Source: Oxalobacteraceae sp. CFBP 8761
GTDB lineage: Bacteria; Pseudomonadota; Gammaproteobacteria; Burkholderiales; Burkholderiaceae_D
DNA length: 64,000 nucleotides
Reading direction: 5' to 3'
Assembly (NCBI GenBank): GCA_014841595.1
Contig: JACYUE010000001.1
Span: 190,193 to 254,192 of the forward strand
Under the pieces are notes generated by a model. That model saw nothing but the letters and a program-made list of their open reading frames with translations, had not been told where the DNA came from and made no database searches. Shown in pieces: positions 1 through 9,416 of this stretch (position 1 is its first letter; each line of letters starts with the position of its first letter). The translations under genes and the position numbers were made by a program.

Positions 1-1011
1 CAACCGGACGTCGGGACGATCCGTGATGCCTGGTGTTGCGGTGAGAAACGTGTTCCATCCGAGCTGACGCGACGGCGTCTTCGTGCTCAGCGTGAGCGGC
101 TTGATGACAGGCGGTGCAAGCAGTAACCGTAGTTCATAGTGCAAGGTCGGCACCGCAAACATCCTCGTCATTTCCCGCAGTGCCGCCAGCGCCGTGCCAC
201 CGGGAAGAAAACTGCGTGCTTGCGCTTCGTCCAGTGGCCCGACATGCAGACGCGCACAGATGTCATGCCGCCACAGGCGCGTGCCCAGCGCCGTACTGAT
301 GCCGAGCACGGGCCTGGTGACGCCCAGTGTGCTGCGCCGGTGTTCGGGAACCGGATCCCAGCAGCCAACGAATTGTTCGAGTCTGACCGGCACGTCGAAA
401 TAGTTGCTCAACACCTGTTCGACTGTGCCGGCCGCCACCGGGCGGGTGCGCAGCAGCCCGGCGAAACAGGCTGCAGTATCCGGTCTGACGTGCCTGACGG
501 GTTGCCCGGCGCTTGCGGCCCTTGGCGCGCACGTGCCTGCCAAGGCAGTCATCATCGGCAGCAACCGGTCCCCGTCGCCGATGGCCAGGTCGTGTTCGAC
601 CCGGTACTTGACCGACGCCTCATAGAACAGGCCGATCAACCGCGTCGACATGACATCGAGCAGTTCGCGCTGGCTGGCATCGTCCCCAAGCGACTTGCGC
701 GCTGCGATCCGTTCGGTATCGTGCACCGGCAGGGTGCCACTGGCGCCGAGCAGGCCGATGAACGCGGGCGTGATCCGGACGCGCCGTAGCGTGCCCGAAC
801 GCAGCGTGCCAAGTGGATCTTGTGTTGCCGGCTCGACGTCGAGCGCTTCGACTTCGCTGGCAGGAAACGACAGCGACAGGCTGTTGCGAAACGACAGCAC
901 GGTGCGCAACGCGCGTTCGCGGCCGATGCCATGGCATTGCAGCGCGCGTAGCAGGATGTTGACCAGCTGGGTGAAGCCGAACCGGTACGGCTCGGCCAGG
1001 AGCAGGGCCAT
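1..1011 (-). CDS. tssG: Type VI secretion baseplate subunit TssG (partial, runs off window start)
   Basis: TssG (ImpH/VasB) is a subunit of the cytoplasmic type VI secretion baseplate wedge, which it forms with TssE, TssF and TssK. The reverse frame is open for 337 codons from the ATG at 1009-1011 to the window edge. The protein has the family's layout, from an N-terminal stretch reading EPYRFGFTQLVNILLRA to a C-terminal LGWNTFL motif close to the edge, so only a few tens of residues are probably missing. The start codon shares one base with the tssF stop (TAATG), which implies translational coupling in a tssE-tssF-tssG operon. The C-terminus is not visible. Confidence 0.9.
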   Translation of the reverse strand, partial: MALLLAEPYRFGFTQLVNILLRALQCHGIGRERALRTVLSFRNSLSLSFPASEVEALDVEPATQDPLGTLRSGTLRRVRITPAFIGLLGASGTLPVHDTERIAARKSLGDDASQRELLDVMSTRLIGLFYEASVKYRVEHDLAIGDGDRLLPMMTALAGTCAPRAASAGQPVRHVRPDTAACFAGLLRTRPVAAGTVEQVLSNYFDVPVRLEQFVGCWDPVPEHRRSTLGVTRPVLGISTALGTRLWRHDICARLHVGPLDEAQARSFLPGGTALAALREMTRMFAVPTLHYELRLLLAPPVIKPLTLSTKTPSRQLGWNTFLTATPGITDRPDVRL

Positions 1012-2852
1012 TACAGCAGGCTCATGCTTCCGCTTCGTGGGGCGCATCGGATCAGCTCCTTTCCGCTTTGATGCGAGAGGGCGACGAGTTCGACGAAGCT
1101 GTTCAGCTGCACGTACAGCGCAAAGAACTGGTGCAGCACCTGGACGAACAGATGCAGGCCGGCGCCGGCATACGCTTCTTCGTCGAGCGTGACGCGCACT
1201 TCAAGGCCGTGTACCAGCGATGTGCCGCTCCTGTGCCTGATCCAGGCCGTGGTGTCCTGCTGGTCGAGCGCGATGATGCCGCGGATTTGCCGCCGCGAGA
1301 CGGACGACGAGGCCAGGTCGTACAGGGACAGCATTTCGCGCAGGCCGTGCACGCCGTCGTCCATCAGGGAGTGATGGTTCAGCGCCAGGTGCGAGATCAG
1401 TCGCCAGTGCATGCCTGCGTCATTCGTCAGGCGGGCAGGGCGGGTTGGCCTGCGCACCATGCGGATCGCTGCGTTGCGTGTTGCGCCGGGAATGAACAGG
1501 TCGCCTTCAGGCGCGCCGATGGCCAGTGAGCAGGGTAGATCGCGGTTCGTGCAGCTCAGTTCAACCGACAGGATATTTCTTTCGATCTCAAACGGGTCGC
1601 AATCGGCACCGACGAGCGTGATCGATTTTTCATGGCCCGGACTGCACAAGGCGAGCGTCTCGTCGTGCCGCATGAACCAGTAACGTCCTTGCTCGCTGGC
1701 GTGTTGTGCGCCGTGCCGAAGCGCATAGAACGGCTGGAATGCCGTGATCGACGTGTCATTGCCGTTCTGGCGCACCAGGTGCACCGCATCGACCGAATAC
1801 ACCTCATATGCCTGCGGAAAATTGGCGTGCGCCAGAAGGGTGTAGTCGGCCGCGCGCTGGTCGTACGTGATCGGTACGCCAGGCTGCTGGAACAGATTGA
1901 CGACGGGCGTGCAACCCTGCACCAGATGCTGTGTCGACAGGCCGGCGAGCATGCGCGCCTTGTCGGCGTCGGGCCGGATGCCGGCAAGGCCCAGACGTAA
2001 CGTGACACTGGCGCAGCCGGCAGGTACTCGTGCCAGCAGCATGGCAATATCGATGTCGAAAAAATTGAACTTCTCGGGGAAGGCGAAATATTCGGCAAGA
2101 ATGCGGTAAGCCCCATGCGAGCGGGCGTCGAACGGGATCAGGGCGTCGTCAGGAGCAAATCCAGCCGGTGCGATCGGTATGCAAGGTAACCGTTCCCACG
2201 GGCCGTCATCGTCAATCTGGACGTACGCTGCCACCGTGTGCATGAAGAGCGCATCGCGCAGCGTGGCGCAGAACGAGGCATCGCCATCGGCATACACGCG
2301 CAGCACGGTCGCCGTGTCCGGCGCCGGCAGCGGCCCCCATCCGGCGGCGCCGAATGTCAGCGTCAGCGACGATGTGACGTCGTCCGGCAGGCGTGTTGCG
2401 ACCGGCGCCTGGATGACGGTCTCGAAACGTGCGGCGCGCAGTGCGACAGGCGACGGCTTGACGTCGTGGATGGTCTTGAAGCGGCATGCCACACCATGTA
2501 TTGGCTTCGATTCCAGCAACGTCCCGCGCGGCATGGCAGGGATCGCATCCGGGCGATCGAGTGCGCTGGAAACGCGCACGATTGCGCAGGACGGAAACGG
2601 GCGCAGATAGTGGGGATAGAGCAGGTTGAGCAGGGCCTCAGTGAATTCGGGGTACGAATCGTCCAGTCGCTTCGACACGCGCGCGCTGAGCAGGGCCGTG
2701 CTTTGTATCAGGCGTTCGACATGCGGATCGTCGCAGGTATCGCCACCCATTTGCAGCCTGGCGGCAACCTTGGGATAGCGCTGCGCATATTCCCTGCACA
2801 GCGACCTGAGAATGACGAGCTCGCGCTCGTACTTTGTCAACAATTCGTCCAT
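1011..2852 (-). CDS. tssF: Type VI secretion baseplate subunit TssF
   Basis: 613 residues, the usual length for TssF (ImpG/VasA), the gp6-like core of the T6SS baseplate wedge. The N-terminus (MDELLTKYERELVILR, then EYAQRYPKVAARL and a PEFTEALLNLLYPHYLRPFPS block) is diagnostic. No signal peptide or membrane segment, as expected for a cytoplasmic baseplate protein. It lies between tssE (20 bp gap) and tssG (1 bp overlap), all leftward, so the three are probably one transcript. The rest of the cluster (sheath, Hcp, ClpV) is presumably beyond the left edge. Confidence 0.95.
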   Translation of the reverse strand: MDELLTKYERELVILRSLCREYAQRYPKVAARLQMGGDTCDDPHVERLIQSTALLSARVSKRLDDSYPEFTEALLNLLYPHYLRPFPSCAIVRVSSALDRPDAIPAMPRGTLLESKPIHGVACRFKTIHDVKPSPVALRAARFETVIQAPVATRLPDDVTSSLTLTFGAAGWGPLPAPDTATVLRVYADGDASFCATLRDALFMHTVAAYVQIDDDGPWERLPCIPIAPAGFAPDDALIPFDARSHGAYRILAEYFAFPEKFNFFDIDIAMLLARVPAGCASVTLRLGLAGIRPDADKARMLAGLSTQHLVQGCTPVVNLFQQPGVPITYDQRAADYTLLAHANFPQAYEVYSVDAVHLVRQNGNDTSITAFQPFYALRHGAQHASEQGRYWFMRHDETLALCSPGHEKSITLVGADCDPFEIERNILSVELSCTNRDLPCSLAIGAPEGDLFIPGATRNAAIRMVRRPTRPARLTNDAGMHWRLISHLALNHHSLMDDGVHGLREMLSLYDLASSSVSRRQIRGIIALDQQDTTAWIRHRSGTSLVHGLEVRVTLDEEAYAGAGLHLFVQVLHQFFALYVQLNSFVELVALSHQSGKELIRCAPRSGSMSLL

Positions 2853-2872
2853 GGGATCAGCGCTTGCGCCCT

Positions 2873-3355
2873 CTAGTTGGCACCTTCGATCGAATACTGC
2901 TGGAGCGAGGGGCGAAATACCGCATTGAACGACATCGCCTCGGGCATCGACGCATGTTTCAGCTGCGCAGTGATCACGAATTCCACGCGGTTGATGGTGC
3001 CCCTGGCGCTCTTGGCGCCCCGCAGTGACACGAGGACCTTGTGCAGCCGGGGTTCATGGCGCTGGATGGCCAACTGGACGGCCTTGCAGATTTCCTGCTG
3101 GTCCGTATCGCTGTTCATGCACATGCCGGCGAAGTCGATCAGGCCATAGTTCAGGATGGAGCCCGATACCGCCGGGAGCGGGCTGAACGACGCCTGGTGC
3201 ACGCCGCAGCGGGTGTTGAGCAGCGCCTGCAGGTCACGCGTGATGCTGCGCAGTGCATGCTCGACAGCGCGCACACGGGCGTCGCGCCGGTTACCGGATG
3301 GCGTTTCGGTGGTGTCGTCCAGGCGGTCGAACAGACCGGAAGTAAAGCCGCGCAT
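2873..3355 (-). CDS. tssE: Type VI secretion baseplate subunit TssE (gp25-like)
   Basis: 160-residue protein of the gpW/gp25 family, the baseplate component contacting the TssBC sheath. It begins MRGFTSGLFDRL and contains the conserved NYGLIDFAG-type segment of gp25-like proteins. The open frame extends about 43 codons further upstream, but I chose the ATG at 3353-3355 because an AGAGGAA ribosome binding site precedes it and the family begins here. First gene of the leftward tssEFG operon, divergent from tssK across about 200 bp. Confidence 0.9.
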   Translation of the reverse strand: MRGFTSGLFDRLDDTTETPSGNRRDARVRAVEHALRSITRDLQALLNTRCGVHQASFSPLPAVSGSILNYGLIDFAGMCMNSDTDQQEICKAVQLAIQRHEPRLHKVLVSLRGAKSARGTINRVEFVITAQLKHASMPEAMSFNAVFRPSLQQYSIEGAN

Positions 3356-3551
3356 CGCGTTCCTCTCGTCAAGGCGGGACAACACCCACGGCAGCCATTG
3401 TCGGATCGTGAATCCCAGCAATGTTGCGCCGTCACAAGGGAATGCACCGGCTGATCGATACGATGCCTCGCTGCGCGAAATCAATATCGCGCTTCAGGCG
3501 CAACGCCATCCTTCCCAGAATGTGTCCAGCGAAACTTCAATGGGAGGAACC

Positions 3552-4883
3552 ATGAGCGCAACATCGAAGGTCCTGTGGTCGGAAGGTTTGACGCTGGGGC
3601 CGCAGCACTTTCAGCGTCAGGATCTCTATCATGAAACCCGGCTCCAGCGCATCGCCTCGGCCCTCAATCCGTACTGTTGGGGTGTGTGCAAGGTGACGTG
3701 GAATGTGGAAGGATTGGGACACAATCGGCTGAGCGCGACCACGATGTCGCTGATCTATCCCGACGGAGACATCGTCGAGGCGCCCGGCGCCGACCTGCTG
3801 CCCGAGCCGGTCGATCTCACGTGCCTGCCGCCAGAGGACGAATCATTCACGTTCTACGCAGCCCTGGCCCTGGTCAAGCCACATGGGGGCAATGCCGACG
3901 ACAACAGCCGCTACGTGCGCTGCGACCTGGATACCACTGACCTGTTCAGTGATGCGCTGGCGATCGAGGTGCCTTTCCTTAAAAAACAGGTGCGGCTGTT
4001 GCTGCAGGCCGAGCCGCATGGGGCGCGTGCCAGCATCCCGGTGGTGCGGCTGCGGCGGGTAGCGGAAGGGGGTTTCGAGCTGGTACCGGAGTTCATTCCG
4101 CCGAGCGTCACGGTGGGCGCAGCCCCAGGCCTGGTGCGCATGCTCGATGGCTTGAGCAGTGTGATCACGACGAAGATCGAATCGCTCCAGCGCACGCACC
4201 GCATGACGAACAACAGCATGTACGAAGCCGGTGCGGGCGATATCTCGTCGTGGTGGATGCTCAACATCCTGAGCACGGCCAATGCGCTGCTGATGCACTG
4301 CGCCAGGTCGCCCGGGTTTCATCCCGAGGTGATGTTCCGGCAAATGCTCGCCGCCGCGGGTGGACTGATGACGTTTTCAGATCGCTACAAGACGGCCGAC
4401 CTGCCCGCCTACCGCCACGAGGCGATGGGCGAGGCATTCGCCGAGCTCGACGCGTTGCTGCGCGATCTGGTCGATACGGCGATCGGCACCAACTATCTCA
4501 TCATTCCGTTCGTGGCCGACAAGAGCCGGCGCACGTTCTCGCAGGCGATCCTGGATCCGGCCAAGGTCACGAAACAAAGCCAGCTTTATCTGGCGATCAC
4601 TGCCGATATGGCGGGCCTTGATCTGGTGGCGACGGTGCCGATCCGGCTCAAGGTCGCTGCGCCCGAGAATATGGAAAGTATTATCGGGTCAGCATTGCCA
4701 GGCATACCGATCGCGCACATGCCGCAAGTGCCCCCGGCGATCCCGGTGCGGCCCAACACCTACTATTTTTCGCTGTCCACCAAACATCCCCTGTACGACA
4801 AGGCGCTGGAGGCAGGCGTGCTGGCGGTGTATGCGCCGGACGGGATCCCGGGACTGAAAATCGACCTGGTCGTGGTGCTCTAG
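3552..4883 (+). CDS. tssK: Type VI secretion baseplate subunit TssK
   Basis: 443 residues, matching TssK (ImpJ/VasE), the trimeric adaptor linking the baseplate to the TssJLM membrane complex. The N-terminus VLWSEGLTLGPQHFQRQD is the family signature. The frame is open much further upstream, but the ATG at 3552 follows a strong TGGGAGGAAC ribosome binding site and starts the family motif. It is normally followed by tssL and tssM; here the next gene is a convergent S9 peptidase 15 bp away, so tssK is the last T6SS gene on this side. Confidence 0.95.
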   Translation: MSATSKVLWSEGLTLGPQHFQRQDLYHETRLQRIASALNPYCWGVCKVTWNVEGLGHNRLSATTMSLIYPDGDIVEAPGADLLPEPVDLTCLPPEDESFTFYAALALVKPHGGNADDNSRYVRCDLDTTDLFSDALAIEVPFLKKQVRLLLQAEPHGARASIPVVRLRRVAEGGFELVPEFIPPSVTVGAAPGLVRMLDGLSSVITTKIESLQRTHRMTNNSMYEAGAGDISSWWMLNILSTANALLMHCARSPGFHPEVMFRQMLAAAGGLMTFSDRYKTADLPAYRHEAMGEAFAELDALLRDLVDTAIGTNYLIIPFVADKSRRTFSQAILDPAKVTKQSQLYLAITADMAGLDLVATVPIRLKVAAPENMESIIGSALPGIPIAHMPQVPPAIPVRPNTYYFSLSTKHPLYDKALEAGVLAVYAPDGIPGLKIDLVVVL

Positions 4884-4898
4884 TCAACCACCGCGATG

Positions 4899-6917
4899 TC
4901 AGCGCACCGCCCCGCTACCGATATTCTTGTCGAGGAACTTCTCGACCCGCCCCCAGAAATCGATGCGGTTCTTTTCCAGCGCCCAGCCGTGGCCTTCTTC
5001 CGGGTACTCGATCCATTCCACCTGCTTGTTGGTGCGCATGACGGCGTTGCGCAGCGCGGTGCCATGGTTGATCGGCACGCGCCGGTCGACGCCGCCGTAG
5101 GCCAGCAGCAGCGGCTGGGTGATGCGCGCCGCCTGCTGCAGCGGTGACGTGGCCTTGAACTGGTCGGCATCCTTGACCGGGTCGCCGATCCGTTCCGGCA
5201 GGCTGTGCTGCTTGACGTCGCGTGACGTGTCGCTGCTGAAATGCGCGCCATTGTCAAACAACAGGCCAATGTCGGTCACGCCGACAAAGCTGATACCGCA
5301 GCGGAACATGTCCGGATCGTTGACGAGTCCCATCAGCGTCGAATAGCCGCCGTAACTGGCGCCAGCGATGCAGACGCGCTTGGGGTCGACCAGCCCCTTG
5401 TCGACAGCCCAGCGTACACCGTCGGCGATGTCGTTCTGCATGGCCAGGCCCCATTGCTTGTAGCCGGCACGTTCATGGTTGGATCCGAAGCCCAGGCTGC
5501 CGCGAAATTCGGGTTCAAGCACGGCGTACCCGCGCGTGGCCAGAAATTGCGAGTCGGGGGCCCAGCCCCAGGATTTGCCACGCACCCAGGGGCCGCCGTG
5601 GACCATCACCACCAGCGGCAGGCCGGTGCGCTTGGCGCCCGGTGGCAGGGTGAGCAGGGCAGGAATGTCCAGGCCATCGCGCGCCTTGTAGCGCAAGAAC
5701 TGCTGGCGCCCCATCTGCGTCGGATCGATGCCTGGCCGCGCTTCGCCGACCTTGTTCAGCGACTTGGTTTTGCTGTTGTACAAGAAAAACACCGGTGCGA
5801 CCACGTCCGAATAGGCGGTGACCACGAGCAGTGGCGAGTCGCCCCGGGCCGGCACCGACATCAGGTTGACCGTCGTCGGGAGCAGCTTGTCGACGTCCTG
5901 CTGGATTGCCTTCATGCCGGCGTCGAACCATTCATTCGATACCGCATCGGTACGGAACTGCATGCCCAGCACCTTGTCGCGGTTGATCACCAGCTCACCG
6001 TCGATATCGTAGCCGGGCGCCGACAGCAGCGGTTGCGGATCGAGCTTGCCGGTGTTCACATCGAACGTGTGCATGGCGGTCGTTCCGGCCTTGCCGCGCG
6101 CCGTCACGAACAGCGTGCCGGTCGGCCCGAAGGCCACCGGTTCGATCGTCGCGGCGGTTTCCTTGAATGCCGGGAAACTGGTCAGTTCGCGCCACTTGCC
6201 GGTGGCCGGGTCGAGATACTGCAGCGTCGTGGTCAGGTCCTTGTAGGTGATCGCCAGGCGCGGTTCGCCCTTGTGGTCGAGCAGCCAGCCGCGCGTGGCG
6301 CCGGGGCGCGGCACCGTCTTGTACTGGCCCGACACGGTGTTCACCTGGAGCAGGTCGACATGGCTCAGTTCATTGCGGGTGTCGCCAACCGGCGCCAGCG
6401 CGTAGGTGTCATCCGAGTCGACCCACGGGGTGTTGCCGGCCATTTCGCTCGAGGGTGGCAGCAGCCGGCGCACGATGCGCGTGCCGGTGCTCTTGTTGAC
6501 GAGATTACGGCTGGCCAGTTCAAGGAACCGGCCGCCGTCGAAGTCGACCGCGTACATGCCGGGCATGAAACGCTGGTCGCCCGGACCGACGCCTTTGTCA
6601 TGCGTGTCGAACACCAGGCGCCGGTCGTTGATCCAGTAGAAATTGCGGACATCGGCGTCGTTGTAATGGGCGACGATCTTGGCGCTGTTGGTGTCCAGGT
6701 CGATGACCGTCAAAAAGTCGCGCTTGCTTGGCGCGCTGGCGCGCACGGCCAGATGGCGGCCGCTCGGCGAGAGCCTTGCGTCGCCGAATGGCGCGTTGCC
6801 GAAGAAGGCCGAGACGGGCGGCGGGGCTGGCGGGGTTTGTGCGAGGGTCAGTGGCGAAGCGACGAGGACGAGCGCCGCGAAGGTGGCCCTCCCCAGCACG
6901 CGGGTAAATGCAGACAT
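4899..6917 (-). CDS. S9-family prolyl oligopeptidase-like serine peptidase, exported
   Basis: 672 residues. An N-terminal signal peptide (hydrophobic about 9-25, likely cut after LTLAQ) is followed by a beta-propeller-like region to about residue 400 and an alpha/beta hydrolase domain. The catalytic triad is visible as Ser521 (GASYGG), Asp611 (GGVDRR) and His643 (EGHGW). This is the arrangement of S9 peptidases and acylaminoacyl-peptidase-like enzymes, which cleave short peptides, here probably in the periplasm. Exact substrate cannot be told. Convergent with tssK and apparently unrelated to T6SS. A second S9 enzyme lies at 17530-19596. Confidence 0.88.
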   Translation of the reverse strand: MSAFTRVLGRATFAALVLVASPLTLAQTPPAPPPVSAFFGNAPFGDARLSPSGRHLAVRASAPSKRDFLTVIDLDTNSAKIVAHYNDADVRNFYWINDRRLVFDTHDKGVGPGDQRFMPGMYAVDFDGGRFLELASRNLVNKSTGTRIVRRLLPPSSEMAGNTPWVDSDDTYALAPVGDTRNELSHVDLLQVNTVSGQYKTVPRPGATRGWLLDHKGEPRLAITYKDLTTTLQYLDPATGKWRELTSFPAFKETAATIEPVAFGPTGTLFVTARGKAGTTAMHTFDVNTGKLDPQPLLSAPGYDIDGELVINRDKVLGMQFRTDAVSNEWFDAGMKAIQQDVDKLLPTTVNLMSVPARGDSPLLVVTAYSDVVAPVFFLYNSKTKSLNKVGEARPGIDPTQMGRQQFLRYKARDGLDIPALLTLPPGAKRTGLPLVVMVHGGPWVRGKSWGWAPDSQFLATRGYAVLEPEFRGSLGFGSNHERAGYKQWGLAMQNDIADGVRWAVDKGLVDPKRVCIAGASYGGYSTLMGLVNDPDMFRCGISFVGVTDIGLLFDNGAHFSSDTSRDVKQHSLPERIGDPVKDADQFKATSPLQQAARITQPLLLAYGGVDRRVPINHGTALRNAVMRTNKQVEWIEYPEEGHGWALEKNRIDFWGRVEKFLDKNIGSGAVR

Positions 6918-7038
6918 GAAGTTTTCCGTGAAATGCTTGGTGTTGGTATGGTTCGGCCTATGTTGGCGCGGCCCAGAATAGCATTTGCATCACCGGGAAA
7001 ATCTCTTCAATTCCCACCTCAGTTTCTACCTGCCTGTG

Positions 7039-9105
7039 TCATTCGGGCGCCCGGATATAGTCGACCATACCCGCGCTGGTGCGGCTCGGGCGGGGTGTGA
7101 GCAGGCTCACCACGACCACCGTCAACAGGCCTGCCGGCACGCCGAACACGCCGGCCGCCATTGGCAGGATGCCGAACCAGGTCTCCAGCGCATTGCCGCC
7201 CAGGACGGGGCTGGCGCGCAGCATGTAATACAGGCACACGGCAAATCCCGTGATCATGCCAGTGATGGCGCCGATGTGGTTGGCGCGCTTCCAGAACACC
7301 CCCAGCACCAGCACCGGGAACAGTGTGGAGCCGGCCAGCGAGAACGCCGCCGCCACCAGCGACAGGATGTCGGCCGGCTTTTGCGACGCCGCGTACGCCG
7401 CGATGAAGGCCACCGCCAGCAGCAGCAGCTTGGAGATCGTTACCCGCTTCTGGGTCGACGCGCCCGGTTCCACCATCTTGTAATACACGTCGTGCGACAG
7501 CGCGTTGGAAATGGCCAGCAGCAGGCCGTCGGCCGTGGACAGCGCCGCCGCCAGCCCGCCGGCCGCGACCAGGCCCGAGATCACGTAGGGCAGGCCGCCG
7601 ATTTCGGGCGTGGCCAGCACCAGCACGTCGGCGTCAATGGCAAATTCGGCCAGCTGTACGATGCCGTCACCGTTGATATCCGCCACGCTGATCAGGGGAT
7701 TGGCCTTGTCGACATTGGCCCAGTATGAAATCCAGGTCGGCAGCGCCGAGAAATCGCTGCCCACGAGCGACGTATAGATGTCGTACTTGGCCAGCACGGC
7801 CAGCGCCGGAATCGTCAGGTACACCAGCAGGATGAAGAACAGCGTCCAGAACACCGACACGCGCGTCTCGTGCACCGAGGGCGTCGTGTAGGCGCGCATC
7901 AGGATGTGGGGCAGGGCGGCGGTGCCGAACATCAGGCAGAACACCACGGCCAGAAAATTGTTGCGGCGCGCGTCGGATTCTTCCGGCGTCGCGCCGGGGA
8001 ACGGCTGCGCATGCGGCTCGGGCGGGCGGGCCCGTGCCAGGTTAGCGTCACGCCGTTCGAGCCACAGTGCTCGCGCATCGTCGACCGAGTTGGGGTACGT
8101 GGTCAGTGCGCGTTCGGCCTGGCGCACTTCGGTCAGTGAGGCGTTGCGTGCACGGGCTGCGGCCAGCTGGCGCTGGGCATCGAGCTTGCCGGCTTCCCAC
8201 GATTCGGGCAGGGCCGCCACGCGCGCCGCATAGCCGTCGGCGCGGCGCAGGAACTCGGCGCGCACCTGGGCTTCGCGCGGGTCCTTTGCCAGTTCGGCTT
8301 CGCGTGCGGTGAGCTTGGGCAGGAGCGATCCGTACGCTACCTGCGGGATCGGATTGTCGGCGTGCTTCACCGACAGCCACATGGTGGGAATCAAAAACGC
8401 GACCAGCAGGATGATGTACTGCGCCACCTGGGTCCAGGTGATGGCGCGCATCCCGCCCAGGAACGAGCAGACCAGGATGCTGGCCAGGCCCAGGAAAATC
8501 CCGACCGAAAAATCGACGCCGGTAAAGCGCGACGCGATCAGGCCGACCGCATAGATCTGCGCCACCACATACGTGAACGACACCAGGATGGTCGCGCTCA
8601 CGGCCAGCGCCCGCACCGGGCCGCCACGGCCGCCCGCGCCGCCGCCATAGCGCGCCGCCAGGAAGTCGGGCACCGTGTACTGCGCAAATTTGCGCAGGTA
8701 GGGCGCGATCAGCAGCGCGACCAGCACGAAGCCGCCGGTCCAGCCCATGATGAAGGCCAGGCCGTCGAAGCCCTGCAGATACAGGCCCCCGGCCAGGCTG
8801 ATGAAGCTGGCCGCCGAGATCCAGTCAGCCGCCGTCGCCATGCCGTTGAACATGGCCGGCACGCGCCGGCCGGCGACGTAGTATTCGGTAACGTTCGAGG
8901 TGCGGCAGATCACGCCGATGATCGCGTACAGGGCGATCGTGGCGAACATGAACAGGTAGCCGATCCACAGGCGCGGCATGCCTTCCTGCTCGAGCAGGGC
9001 GAGGGCCGCCAGGAACACCGCGAAGGCGCCGGTGTACGACAGGTAGTAGCGCGAGAGCTTCTTGAAATAGCCGTGCTTCACACCAGGCGTGGGGTTCGTG
9101 CTCAT
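7039..9105 (-). CDS. Sodium:solute symporter, VC_2705-like subfamily, with large loop insert and EF-hand motif
   Basis: 688-residue integral membrane protein of the SSS family, close to cation/acetate symporters (ActP-like). The first helices (about 24-67) are followed by the family segment NGMATAADWISAASFISLAGG (residues 87-107). Between about residues 250 and 385 lies a hydrophilic, charged, probably coiled-coil insert, longer than in classic SSS proteins. Residues 476-487 (DINGDGIVQLAE) form a perfect EF-hand calcium loop in another extramembrane loop. The start overlaps the DUF4212 gene by four bases (ATGA). The substrate is probably acetate or another short carboxylate, from family membership only. 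Co-transcribed with a two-component system. Confidence 0.9.
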   Translation of the reverse strand: MSTNPTPGVKHGYFKKLSRYYLSYTGAFAVFLAALALLEQEGMPRLWIGYLFMFATIALYAIIGVICRTSNVTEYYVAGRRVPAMFNGMATAADWISAASFISLAGGLYLQGFDGLAFIMGWTGGFVLVALLIAPYLRKFAQYTVPDFLAARYGGGAGGRGGPVRALAVSATILVSFTYVVAQIYAVGLIASRFTGVDFSVGIFLGLASILVCSFLGGMRAITWTQVAQYIILLVAFLIPTMWLSVKHADNPIPQVAYGSLLPKLTAREAELAKDPREAQVRAEFLRRADGYAARVAALPESWEAGKLDAQRQLAAARARNASLTEVRQAERALTTYPNSVDDARALWLERRDANLARARPPEPHAQPFPGATPEESDARRNNFLAVVFCLMFGTAALPHILMRAYTTPSVHETRVSVFWTLFFILLVYLTIPALAVLAKYDIYTSLVGSDFSALPTWISYWANVDKANPLISVADINGDGIVQLAEFAIDADVLVLATPEIGGLPYVISGLVAAGGLAAALSTADGLLLAISNALSHDVYYKMVEPGASTQKRVTISKLLLLAVAFIAAYAASQKPADILSLVAAAFSLAGSTLFPVLVLGVFWKRANHIGAITGMITGFAVCLYYMLRASPVLGGNALETWFGILPMAAGVFGVPAGLLTVVVVSLLTPRPSRTSAGMVDYIRAPE
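7645..7680 (-). other. EF-hand calcium-binding loop encoded within the symporter gene
   Basis: Codons 476-487 read D-I-N-G-D-G-I-V-Q-L-A-E. Asp/Asn occupy positions 1, 3 and 5, Gly position 6, a hydrophobic residue position 8 and Glu position 12. This matches the canonical EF-hand loop at every defining position. It lies in a loop between predicted membrane helices (about 418-438 and 505-535). Confidence 0.75.
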
Positions 9106-9416
9106 GGGCGCGGCGCCAGCGCGGCGTGGTAATCGCGGTCGAGCCGGCGCATGCGCCAGGCGTAGATGGCGATGATCGTCAGCGACACGAGCGCGGCGCC
9201 TTGCGCGGCCATGTAGAACGACAGCGGCCAGCCGAACACCTCGAAGCGCGCCAGCTCGCGCGCGAAGAACACGGTGCCGAAACCCGTGATGAGCCAGACG
9301 GCGAGCAGCAGCAGCGACATGCGCCGCGTGCGGTGCCAGTGGATCGCGCGGGCCTGTTCCAGGCGCGCACGCGCCATCGTGTCGGAGATTGGTTCGGGCA
9401 TGGAATCAGTCGGCAT
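9102..9416 (-). CDS. DUF4212 family small membrane subunit of sodium:solute symporter
   Basis: 104 residues with two membrane segments (about 33-53 and 65-87) and a basic N-terminus containing HWHRTRRMSLLLLAVW, typical of the DUF4212 proteins encoded next to VC_2705-type symporters and thought to be an accessory subunit. The C-terminus overlaps the symporter start by four bases and its start overlaps the histidine kinase end by 11 bp, so the whole set is translationally coupled. Confidence 0.9.
   Translation of the reverse strand: MPTDSMPEPISDTMARARLEQARAIHWHRTRRMSLLLLAVWLITGFGTVFFARELARFEVFGWPLSFYMAAQGAALVSLTIIAIYAWRMRRLDRDYHAALAPRP

Noticed and set aside
5241..7100. A 619-codon open frame opposite the S9 peptidase gene
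   Set aside because: It is antisense to a gene with a clear catalytic triad and signal peptide. High G+C makes long open antisense frames common; its sequence is Arg/Gly/Ala-rich and resembles no protein family.
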